Shown here in pieces: positions 17,017-22,863 of a stretch of 27,791 bases of DNA. The notes under the pieces are model-generated. The model was not told the origin of the DNA. It ran no database searches and saw only the letters and a program-made list of their open reading frames with translations. The position numbers and the translations under genes are program-made. Within the stretch, counting starts at the first letter, position 1; the number at the start of each line of letters is the position of its first letter. Source of the stretch: a virus; the IMG/VR virus record IMGVR_UViG_3300009620_002209, positions 1 through 27,791 of that record; one strand, written 5' to 3'.

Positions 17017-17529
17017 GTGCCAAACCAAAACGCCGTCAATGATTCTACCAGTCCATGCTATTACCCCGCGGGGCTTCGAAGCGCCGCCCAGGACGAGCCC
17101 GCCGAGGGGACAAACGTTAAGGTTTTAGCCGCCCACCATAACGAGGTTTTAGCCCGCCAACTCGCGGTTTTTCGCGGGTATCCGGAGGTGCAGGGCATAT
17201 CGATCGGAAAGATCACCACGACCCAGAAATTCGGGCTTTTCATTAGCCCGCCCGGCGCGAAGGGCGTGCTCGTGCATTTCAAAACCGCCGCCGTTTTCAG
17301 CTCAACGGTATTCAACGTCACATATGAGGGCGTCACAAAAACCAAAACGATCGCCACCGACGAGCCGCCCTTTTTGTCGGCTGTAACCGAATTGACCTTC
17401 GGGCCCTGGAATCTCGCCAGCGGTGGGCCCGGCGACGTTACGGGGGACGGGATCGTACAATTCCAGGCGGGGGCGGGATCGGTAACAGTTTTTGATCTTC
17501 GGTATTCTTTCACAATAAACACCACGTAA
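17017..17529 (+). CDS. Small tail-fibre-region protein (170 aa)
   Basis: The start GTG 17017 follows GAGG by seven bases and the previous stop by two. Residues 1-55 contain an adaptor-like helix (KVLAAHHNEVLARQLAVFRG), and residues 60-170 form a beta domain with alternating hydrophobic strands (GVLVHFKTAAVFSSTVFNVTY). A GDVTGDGIV stretch (139-147) is dockerin-like but incomplete. The pattern of a short helical linker plus a beta sandwich fits a small tail-tip or fibre subunit. Function unproven. Confidence 0.68.
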   Translation: MPNQNAVNDSTSPCYYPAGLRSAAQDEPAEGTNVKVLAAHHNEVLARQLAVFRGYPEVQGISIGKITTTQKFGLFISPPGAKGVLVHFKTAAVFSSTVFNVTYEGVTKTKTIATDEPPFLSAVTELTFGPWNLASGGPGDVTGDGIVQFQAGAGSVTVFDLRYSFTINTT

Positions 17530-17579
17530 GATCAGCACACCCAATTTTCATGATATGACACAGGAACCAGGAGGCAAAA

Positions 17580-17879
17580 TTGCAAATCAGTACGTTTTCA
17601 CAGACTGGCGGCGCCGCAAGCTCCACCGAGATCGACCCTTCATATTTGGCAAATTACACCGTTCACCAAATCCAGGCCGCGGGCATGGGATCGGACACCG
17701 CCACCCTCTCCGCGAAGGGCCCCGCCGATCAGTTTTCGGACGTGGTGACACTCGCCAATAATGATATTTATATTTTGGAGGGCGTGTTTTCGGTGTTAAA
17801 AATGACTTGGGCGGGCGCAAGTGGCGGATCCGCAACGATCCGATCGTATAACCTGGATGCAATCGACGGGGGCCGCTAA
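17580..17879 (+). CDS. Small tail-region hypothetical protein (99 aa)
   Basis: TTG 17580 is placed five bases after a perfect AGGAGG, the best ribosome site in this part, so the start is well supported despite the rare codon. The 99-residue product is Ser/Thr/Ala/Asp-rich with strands such as DIYILEGVFSVLKMTW and probably one small beta domain. It shares one base with the next gene (TAATG at 17877-17881). It probably belongs with the adjacent fibre-type gene; no family is recognised. Confidence 0.65.
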   Translation: MQISTFSQTGGAASSTEIDPSYLANYTVHQIQAAGMGSDTATLSAKGPADQFSDVVTLANNDIYILEGVFSVLKMTWAGASGGSATIRSYNLDAIDGGR

Positions 17880-18817
17880 TGGCTTTAATTTACTCGAAAA
17901 CCACCACCGCGCACCCGCCGCTTCCCTCGTATGGCTTGGGCCTGCAATTCTACACAAACACGGTTTCGGCGGTGGCGGTATATTCCAACCACGTGACTGG
18001 AAAGGCGTTTGTTCCTGTGACCACCGCCGCGAGCGTGCAACGCGTGATCGAGATCCCGGCGGCCTCGTTCCCGCTATCCCTGGACCTCGCCACGAGCGGC
18101 GCCGGCGGGCTTGATACGGGCGCAATTGCCCAAAATAAGGGCTATGGGGTGCGCCTAATCACAAACGCGGCGGGCGGTGCGCCGGCGCTCCTGGCGACGC
18201 TCAACGGCGGCACGCCGACGATTCCGGCGGCATACGCGGGCGGCAGTCAGTCAGATCTTATATGGTTTTTGAGTGCTTCGGCGGATTGGGCCGGCGGGAC
18301 CACCTACGACGATTTGCACCCCTTCGCAAACGTCGCGCCCGGGCATTGTGTATATCAAGCCGGCGGGGGCGGTTACGTGGGCGAGGGTATTATGCTCCTT
18401 GAAAACGGCGCTCAGCATACAGAATCCGCCGCGGTGGACATGGCGCACGTGGTCCCGGCTCCGGTTGCAGACACCGCACAGGAGGCGCGCGGCCTCGCAT
18501 ATCTGGCCGGCTATGCGGTTTCTACCGACGCCTCCACCGCCGCGAATTGTGACGTTTTATGGAGCGCGGACGGGCGCACAACCGCCGATGGCGACACAGA
18601 GGATGCCTTAGAGTTGATCCACCGTTTCGCCGATCTTCGGGGTTCAGCGGGGTACGCGGCTAACCAGTGGGCGAAATTCGAGTTTCCGCTGGTAGCCGCC
18701 AAAACGGTTATGACCGCCACCGCTACAGGCACGATCTCAACGATCCTCCAATACCGCTACGCCTCCGGTGTAACGGGCCGCGCGCTTGATCTTTGGTGTA
18801 CGGGCTGGAAGCTATAA
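17879..18817 (+). CDS. Tail-fibre or receptor-binding-type protein
   Basis: The 312-residue ORF is the last long structural gene. The product is rich in Ala, Gly and Thr with many aromatic residues, mostly beta by eye, with a distinct C-terminal part (TISTILQYRYASGVTG, then LDLWCTGWKL) typical of a compact jelly-roll end. Position at the end of the tail operon, after the hub, fits a receptor-binding or fibre protein. No known binding domain can be named. Confidence 0.68.
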   Translation: MALIYSKTTTAHPPLPSYGLGLQFYTNTVSAVAVYSNHVTGKAFVPVTTAASVQRVIEIPAASFPLSLDLATSGAGGLDTGAIAQNKGYGVRLITNAAGGAPALLATLNGGTPTIPAAYAGGSQSDLIWFLSASADWAGGTTYDDLHPFANVAPGHCVYQAGGGGYVGEGIMLLENGAQHTESAAVDMAHVVPAPVADTAQEARGLAYLAGYAVSTDASTAANCDVLWSADGRTTADGDTEDALELIHRFADLRGSAGYAANQWAKFEFPLVAAKTVMTATATGTISTILQYRYASGVTGRALDLWCTGWKL

Positions 18818-18818
18818 A

Positions 18819-19112
18819 TTGGATGAATTCTTGCCCATATTTTCGGCGGCGGGCGGGGTGCTTTGCGCCGGGCTTCCGATTATCTGGCGCCTGGCGTCCC
18901 GGCTTCAGAAAATTGAATCCATGACACAGGGCCAAACCGACGAGATCAAAAGCAAATTGGAATCGGTCGAAGAGGATATTTTAGGCGTTATTACAGCCCA
19001 AAAAGAAACCGTGGAAACTGAGCGCGGGGCCCGCAAAGAACTTTGGAAAGAATTCGCCGATATGCGGGAACGCATGGTCAAACTCGAAACCAAAATTAAT
19101 GGAGGATCTTGA
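18819..19112 (+). CDS. Small membrane protein with coiled coil (lysis-module candidate)
   Basis: I start this 97-residue protein at TTG 18819, one base after the previous stop, with GGAAG seven bases upstream; the frame is open to 18786 but that would overlap the fibre gene. Residues about 5-24 (LPIFSAAGGVLCAGLPIIW) form one membrane segment, followed by a long charged coiled coil. The layout is a membrane anchor then a cytoplasmic or periplasmic coil. Together with the next small holin-like protein it probably belongs to the lysis set; haemolysin XhlA-like proteins have the opposite order, so the family is uncertain. Confidence 0.6.
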   Translation: MDEFLPIFSAAGGVLCAGLPIIWRLASRLQKIESMTQGQTDEIKSKLESVEEDILGVITAQKETVETERGARKELWKEFADMRERMVKLETKINGGS

Positions 19113-19113
19113 T

Positions 19114-19281
19114 ATGCGCGCATTTGCCGAAAAACTACTGTCCCGAAAACTCTTAGCCGTAATCGTGGCCGGCGCCGCGGTTTGGCTTGGCATTGTCACC
19201 GGCGATCAGTTTCAGCAAATTTTAATGGCATATCTCGGCGCTCAGGGCCTGACCGACGCCGCCGCCGCCTTCAAATCATAA
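19114..19281 (+). CDS. Holin-like small membrane protein (55 aa)
   Basis: The 55-residue product starts at ATG 19114, eight bases after GGAGG. It has a basic N-terminus (MRAFAEKLLSRK), one hydrophobic segment (LLAVIVAGAAVWLGIV) and a second amphipathic helix ending in LTDAAAAFKS. This is the shape of many tiny phage membrane proteins, including class II or III holins that time host lysis. The gene is followed by a terminator and a large inverted repeat. The holin call is inferred from size, membrane segment and position. Confidence 0.62.
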   Translation: MRAFAEKLLSRKLLAVIVAGAAVWLGIVTGDQFQQILMAYLGAQGLTDAAAAFKS

Positions 19282-19285
19282 TTGC

Positions 19286-19324
19286 AAAGAGCGGCGGCCC
19301 CCAAGGTTCGATCGTCGCTCTTTT
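19286..19324 (+). terminator. Rho-independent terminator after the structural/lysis genes
   Basis: AAAGAGCGGCG (19286-19296) pairs with CGTCGCTCTTT (19313-19323), giving an 11-bp stem with one G-U pair and a 16-base loop, ending in TTTT (19321-19324). It sits five bases after the holin-like stop, the natural end for the late transcript. The U tract is short, so efficiency may be moderate. Confidence 0.65.
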
Positions 19325-19330
19325 GCCCCT

Positions 19331-19380
19331 GGCGCCGGCGAGGGCCCATAGTGCACCATCCCGCACTACTCGCCGGCGCC
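19331..19380 (+). repeat. Perfect 12-bp GC-rich inverted repeat with inner stem
   Basis: GGCGCCGGCGAG (19331-19342) and its exact complement (19369-19380) flank a second perfect stem TAGTGC/GCACTA (19349-19354 and 19363-19368) with an eight-base loop. Only six bases, on the left side, are unpaired between the stems, giving 18 paired bases. No T run follows. It ends five bases before ATG 19386. Confidence 0.85.
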
Positions 19381-19385
19381 CCTAA

Positions 19386-19721
19386 ATGATCGAATTCATA
19401 AAAAAAACAGCTGCCTCCTGGTGGCTTTGGATTTTGGGCGCCTTCGCGCTCCTGGTGGCGGTGGTGGTCTACCTCTTTTCCCGAGCTGCAAGCGCAAACG
19501 CCCGCGCGGTTGTAGCCGCGAAACGGGCCCGGGTGGAGATCAGTCTCTACAAAGCCCGGAAAGGGGCCGAATTTCGCGAAAAGGCCGGGATCGAAGCGGT
19601 GGAGGCAGAGCACGCCGAAAAGCTCGAAGCCTTGCACGTACGCGCGCGAGAAATAAAGGAAGCCGCCGAAGATAGCCGCGCGGCGCTCGCGATGGCGATC
19701 AATCGGAGTTTCGGGCGATGA
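19386..19721 (+). CDS. Inner-membrane spanin-like protein
   Basis: The 111-residue product has a short basic N-terminus, one membrane segment at about residues 12-32 (WWLWILGAFALLVAVVVYLF) and then a long Ala/Glu/Arg-rich coiled coil to the end. That is the layout of Rz-type inner-membrane spanins, which span the periplasm and disrupt the outer membrane at lysis. ATG 19386 has no visible Shine-Dalgarno and lies just after a large hairpin, so translation may be regulated or coupled in an unusual way. The next gene overlaps by ATGA. The spanin call is inference from topology and neighbours. Confidence 0.62.
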   Translation: MIEFIKKTAASWWLWILGAFALLVAVVVYLFSRAASANARAVVAAKRARVEISLYKARKGAEFREKAGIEAVEAEHAEKLEALHVRAREIKEAAEDSRAALAMAINRSFGR

Positions 19722-20161
19722 ACTGGGCACCCTTGATCCTTTTGGTGCTGGTGGGCGATTCGGGCTCATGGCATCATCGGTGGCTTCGCGACCAGTGCGA
19801 GCGCGATCCGTCGGGGTGCGTTGTGGTATGCACCCAGGCCGCCCCGATCGAAGGGGGCGAGGTTTCCCCATGCGACGGGATCCTATTGCCCGAGGCTTGG
19901 GCCTTGCAGCTCGTGGAGCTTCGAGACGTGACCTTGCCGAAGTGCGAGGCGGAGGCGGAAAGGGGCGCGAAGGTGGCGGCCGCAAGCCTGGAGCGGTGCG
20001 ACCAGGAACGCCGGGCCCTCGCGGAAGCGTTGAGGGATACCGATCAAATGCTCGAAGCGGTGGGGCCGCCCGCGCCTCCCCAGTGGTACGAATCCCCGGC
20101 CCTGTGGTTTTCGGTGGGCCTGGTGGTGGGCGCGGTTACAGTCGGCGCCGCTTCGCGCTGA
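19718..20161 (+). CDS. Cys-rich protein with two terminal hydrophobic segments (spanin partner candidate)
   Basis: The 147-residue protein has a hydrophobic N-terminus (WAPLILLVLVG) that may act as a signal or anchor, several Cys residues between 27 and 90, a coiled-coil stretch (about 80-115) and a C-terminal membrane segment (LWFSVGLVVGAVTVGA). There is no lipobox before a Cys, so a classic outer-membrane lipoprotein is not supported. The ATGA overlap with the preceding membrane/coiled-coil gene suggests a pair that work together. The Cys pattern hints at disulfides in the periplasm. Function remains a guess. Confidence 0.6.
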   Translation: MNWAPLILLVLVGDSGSWHHRWLRDQCERDPSGCVVVCTQAAPIEGGEVSPCDGILLPEAWALQLVELRDVTLPKCEAEAERGAKVAAASLERCDQERRALAEALRDTDQMLEAVGPPAPPQWYESPALWFSVGLVVGAVTVGAASR

Positions 20162-20166
20162 GTTTA

Positions 20167-20204
20167 CCTCCCGCAAGTGATCGACTTTGGGGAGTTACGG
20201 GAGG
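20167..20204 (+). repeat. Inverted repeat CCTCCCG/CGGGAGG
   Basis: Seven perfect base pairs (20167-20173 and 20198-20204) around a 24-base loop, just after the last lysis-type gene. There is no T tract. The right arm contains GGGAGG, which could also act as a ribosome site in another context. It may end the upstream transcript weakly or be a protein site. Confidence 0.4.
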
Positions 20205-20212
20205 ACCATAAA

Positions 20213-20228
20213 CCCGCAAACGTGCGGG
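20213..20228 (+). repeat. Hairpin upstream of the early promoter
   Basis: CCCGCA and TGCGGG form a perfect 6-bp stem with a four-base loop AACG. It overlaps the first of the CGTGC repeats and lies 17 bases before the -35 box, so it could be a half-site for a DNA-binding protein rather than an RNA structure. Confidence 0.4.
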
Positions 20229-20255
20229 CGCGTGCAAATAAGTGTTGACACGTGC
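20221..20255 (+). repeat. Ten-base-phased direct repeats over the promoter (operator candidate)
   Basis: CGTGC occurs at 20221, 20231 and 20251, with a degenerate AGTGT at 20241, so the motif recurs exactly every 10 bases. The last two units flank and touch the -35 box. Repeats on one face of the helix are typical for a cooperatively binding regulator. Confidence 0.55.
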
Positions 20256-20273
20256 GGCGGAACGATCAATTAT
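20245..20273 (+). promoter_or_regulatory. Sigma70-type promoter for the early/replication operon
   Basis: A perfect -35 box TTGACA (20245-20250) is followed after 17 bases by AATTAT (20268-20273), four of six matches to the -10 consensus. Transcription would start near 20280. This makes an upstream ATG at 20279 unlikely as a translation start and supports ATG 20333, which has its own ribosome site, for the first gene. Confidence 0.7.
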
Positions 20274-20332
20274 GAATCATGAGCAACGCAAAAAACACCC
20301 CCCCCACTGAGCCGAAAGGCGAAGGAGCCGCG

Positions 20333-20518
20333 ATGCTTTGTATTTCTATTCATCAAAACCGCTTCGGCGATGTTTACTTTTCGGTCAACGCATATTGCGA
20401 CGGTCGTTGGGAGATGGTTTCTGTTTACAATGCCGACGAGCGCGATCTCGCGGACTTGCATCTCGAAACTGGCCGCCCTCAGTACAGGGCGGCGGTTCCT
20501 TTGGTTTCCTTTTCCTAA
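20333..20518 (+). CDS. First early gene: small hypothetical protein (61 aa)
   Basis: I choose ATG 20333, which follows GAAGGAG, over ATG 20279, which is at the predicted transcript start. The 61-residue product begins MLCISIHQNRFGDVYFSV and looks like a small alpha/beta protein with a strand-rich N-terminus and an acidic middle (YNADERDLADLH). No family is recognised. Being the first gene behind the early promoter, it may act on the host or on regulation, but that is inference from position only. Confidence 0.6.
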   Translation: MLCISIHQNRFGDVYFSVNAYCDGRWEMVSVYNADERDLADLHLETGRPQYRAAVPLVSFS

Positions 20519-20530
20519 CCCACTGACGAT

Positions 20531-20565
20531 GGCCCCCGGCGGGGGGCCGAAACGCCGCGAGGCGT
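20531..20565 (+). other. Two strong hairpins between the first two early genes
   Basis: GGCCCCC (20531-20537) pairs with GGGGGCC (20542-20548) around a four-base loop. ACGCC (20552-20556) pairs with GGCGT (20561-20565) around GCGA, a stable GNRA tetraloop. No T run follows. They occupy most of the 89-base gap before ATG 20608 and may tune read-through, processing or mRNA stability. Confidence 0.5.
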
Positions 20566-20607
20566 CTGGGACGCAGAACCCAAACAAACCACAGACAGGG
20601 GCAGCAA

Positions 20608-20901
20608 ATGAAACCGAACAAACGACAGATCGAAACACTTCGAGAGTTCATGGGGGGCGCGTGGAGCTATCGCGTTTGCCGCGCCGCTTCAGACTGGACA
20701 AACGGGAGCGGGCGACACGTCACCAAGCGCGCGACGCCCGTCTATTGTGCAGAGATGACCATCGCCGACGCTATGGCCCTTCCCGGGCTTTCTGGGAAGG
20801 AGGCGCGCAAACTCCACAAAGCGCGGCCGCGGGTATCTCGCGTGGTGGTGGTGGTGGACCGTCGGGCCGCGAATCGCGTGACGAAGGAAAGCAGATCATG
20901 A
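20608..20901 (+). CDS. Small basic hypothetical protein (97 aa)
   Basis: ATG 20608 follows a GGGGCA ribosome site by a few bases. The 97-residue product is strongly basic with many Arg, Lys and Ala, a helix ADAMALPGLSGKEARKLHKA and a hydrophobic strand RVSRVVVVVDRRA, so it may bind nucleic acid. No family is recognised. It ends in an ATGA overlap with the next gene. A competing long frame starting at 20370 passes through here but reads as low-complexity noise until about 20898. Confidence 0.58.
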   Translation: MKPNKRQIETLREFMGGAWSYRVCRAASDWTNGSGRHVTKRATPVYCAEMTIADAMALPGLSGKEARKLHKARPRVSRVVVVVDRRAANRVTKESRS

Positions 20902-21227
20902 AAACCAACCAGGGGCAGAAAATGACGGACTGCCAGAAAAATCACCACGTTGAGATCAACGGCGCCACGGTGGAGGAATTCGGAGCACCACCCGCACCAC
21001 CCGCACCCGAAACGCAAGGCGAGCACCCAGAGGCCCGCCGATGGCGCTTGCAGCTCTGCGAGGAGCAGGGGCGGCGCTTCAAGCTCGAGCGCGAAAGCAA
21101 GGGCCTCCGCGGCGCGCTGGCTTCGACTCTGGGGCGATTGGAGCGGCTCGAGGCCGCGATCATTGAACACCGCGCGAAATGCACCGCACACGATTGCTTT
21201 TGTGGGTGGGTCGAGGTGATCGAATGA
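20898..21227 (+). CDS. Hypothetical protein with C-terminal Cys cluster (109 aa)
   Basis: The start ATG 20898 overlaps the preceding stop (ATGA) and follows AAGGAAA. The 109-residue product has a short polar N-terminus, a Pro-rich spacer (GAPPAPPAPETQGE), a central coiled-coil or helical region rich in Arg, Glu and Leu, and a C-terminal CTAHDCFCGW that could bind a metal. It overlaps the next gene by ATGA at 21224-21227. No family recognised. Confidence 0.6.
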   Translation: MKTNQGQKMTDCQKNHHVEINGATVEEFGAPPAPPAPETQGEHPEARRWRLQLCEEQGRRFKLERESKGLRGALASTLGRLERLEAAIIEHRAKCTAHDCFCGWVEVIE

Positions 21228-21637
21228 TCGCGGAAAACACCGACAGGATCGGCTTAATTGTTTCGGTTGTGGCCGAATCATTCGAGCGCAAATTATCGGA
21301 TGCAAACGAAATCCACGGGCGGGAGATGGCAACCAAAGCCGAGGAACTAGCGCGCGCCAACGCCGCGATCGAAAACTTCGAAATGTTTCGCAAGGCGGCG
21401 CGGCAAACCTCGGCGGAGGCCCGGGGCAAGGTGGAGCAAAGGGCGGCCGCGGAGGTGGCGAAGGCCGCCGAGGAAGTGGCAGGGGCGAAACAAAGGACCG
21501 CCGACGCGATGGCCCTCGCCGACGAAAAACACAACCAAAACGCAAAACTGCGCGAGCGCCTGGCGGTTTTGGCGGGGGAATTGTCCCTTGCACAATCCGC
21601 GGCCATTGGCGAAACAACCGAAGAGGGCACGAAATGA
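21224..21637 (+). CDS. Coiled-coil hypothetical protein (137 aa)
   Basis: ATG 21224 overlaps the stop of the previous gene; a longer frame from 21179 is less likely. The 137-residue product is almost entirely predicted helix with high Ala, Glu, Lys and Arg content, for example REMATKAEELARANAAIE and AAAEVAKAAEEVAGAK, so it is a long coiled coil. Such proteins occur as small recombination or replication accessories, but no family is identifiable. The next gene overlaps its stop by ATGA. Confidence 0.62.
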   Translation: MIAENTDRIGLIVSVVAESFERKLSDANEIHGREMATKAEELARANAAIENFEMFRKAARQTSAEARGKVEQRAAAEVAKAAEEVAGAKQRTADAMALADEKHNQNAKLRERLAVLAGELSLAQSAAIGETTEEGTK

Positions 21638-21840
21638 ACACCCCCGAAACGCTCCAGACCTACACCCTGGCCGAGGTATGTGGGATCTTGAAAATCTCTA
21701 CGCGCACGTGTAAAGCTATGCTTTATCAGGGCAAAATTAACGGCTTCAAGGTGGGCAACCAATGGCGCATATCCGACAACGAATTGCGACGACTCCTGGG
21801 CTACACGGGCGCCCGAGGGGCGGAGGATGATCAAACCTGA
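21634..21840 (+). CDS. Helix-turn-helix (excisionase/MerR-like) DNA-binding protein
   Basis: The 68-residue protein has the classic small winged-helix pattern: YTLAEVCGILKISTRTCKAM then a turn and VGNQWRISDNELRRLL, seen in excisionases and phage regulators of the HTH_17 type. It could regulate early genes or bend DNA. Because no integrase is present in the window, an excisionase job is not supported. Its start ATG 21634 overlaps the preceding stop and has GAGGG before it. Confidence 0.82.
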   Translation: MNTPETLQTYTLAEVCGILKISTRTCKAMLYQGKINGFKVGNQWRISDNELRRLLGYTGARGAEDDQT

Positions 21841-22852
21841 CCGCGGGCCCGCCGCGCTGGATCCATACGTGCGCGACTTCGACACCTTCGAGCGCAACGG
21901 CGGGCTCGGCGGGACCGACGCCGCCGCGCTCTTAGGGCTTCACCCGTACAAAACCGCGCTTGGCGTCTACCTCGAAAAAACCGGCGCGGGATCGGACTTC
22001 AAACCCAATTCGGCGATGGAATGGGGTACGCGATCCGAGCCTATGATCGCGGAAAAATACTCGGATCGCATGGGCCTAGAATCCGATGGGCGCGGCCTTT
22101 ACCTCTTCACACCGGGCACCTTGATCCACCCTGACCAGGATTGGGCATATGGTAGCCCGGATCGCATTGTGACCGATTCGGAGGGCCGGTGGTTGTGGGG
22201 CCTGGAGATCAAAACCACCGGGTTTCGCTCAGAGCACCGATGGGGCGAATCGGGATCCAACAAATTCCCGCAAGAATATCTCCTTCAATGCGTCTGGTAT
22301 ATGGCGATCACCCGGGCCCTGGGGCGCCGCGCGGGGTGGGATCCGATCCCTTTCTGGGATCTGGCGGTGCTCATAACCGGCCAGGAATACCGCCAGTACC
22401 GGATCATGCACGATCAGGAGTTGGAAGATATCCTTTTAGGGGAGGGCGCCGAATTCTGGGAATCGTCGATCCTACAGGAAAACCCGCCCGATATTGTCGC
22501 CCGGGATTCGAAGGATCTCCCGCGGCTATGGCCCCGCGACGATGGATATATGATCGAGGCCGACGAAACCCACGATGATCTTGCCCGGGATTTGTTGCAG
22601 CTCAACGGCCAAATCGACGAGCTGGAAGAAAAGCGGGAAGATATCAAAACCGCGCTCAAAATCATGATCGGCGAGGCGGCCGGGATCGAGGGCTCGGGCT
22701 TTCGCTTCACGTGGAAATCACAGAAAGCCGGGAAAAAAGTGGACTATAAGGGCCTCGTTAAGGCGATGAACCCGCCCGCCGACCTTGTGGAATCCTACAC
22801 CTCTTTTCGCAAGCCGGCGCGGCCATTTCTACAGAAATATTACGACAAATAA
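21827..22852 (+). CDS. YqaJ-like viral recombinase/5'-3' exonuclease
   Basis: The 341-residue protein is a lambda-exonuclease-type nuclease that resects double-strand ends for annealing. The N-terminus shows the G-GT-D-A-A-LG pattern (LGGTDAAALLGLHPYKT), E71 in GTRSEPMIAEKY, then the catalytic triad D112 in SPDRIV and E127-x-K129 in GLEIKTTG. The C-terminal third (about 250-290) is a coiled coil, as in YqaJ proteins longer than lambda exonuclease. ATG 21827 follows GAGGGG by six bases. It stands directly upstream of the RecT gene, the usual recombination pair. Confidence 0.9.
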   Translation: MIKPDRGPAALDPYVRDFDTFERNGGLGGTDAAALLGLHPYKTALGVYLEKTGAGSDFKPNSAMEWGTRSEPMIAEKYSDRMGLESDGRGLYLFTPGTLIHPDQDWAYGSPDRIVTDSEGRWLWGLEIKTTGFRSEHRWGESGSNKFPQEYLLQCVWYMAITRALGRRAGWDPIPFWDLAVLITGQEYRQYRIMHDQELEDILLGEGAEFWESSILQENPPDIVARDSKDLPRLWPRDDGYMIEADETHDDLARDLLQLNGQIDELEEKREDIKTALKIMIGEAAGIEGSGFRFTWKSQKAGKKVDYKGLVKAMNPPADLVESYTSFRKPARPFLQKYYDK

Positions 22853-22863
22853 ACGGGGGCAAT

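Noticed and set aside
17433-17459. Dockerin or EF-hand loop in the 170-residue tail protein (GDVTGDGIV)
   Set aside because: Only half of the loop positions fit and there is no acid at position 12; it is probably a turn in a beta domain. A similar partial pattern in the 12213 gene (DIEQDGFVGV) was rejected for the same reason.
20370-21227. A single 285-residue gene across the early region
   Set aside because: The first 175 residues are Arg/Gly/Pro-rich out-of-frame reading of the genes at 20333 and 20608; only the part from ATG 20898 reads as protein and has its own ribosome site and ATGA overlap.
21634-21840. Evidence for a temperate integration module (excisionase)
   Set aside because: The HTH protein resembles excisionases, but no integrase, attachment-site repeat or repressor is present in the window.
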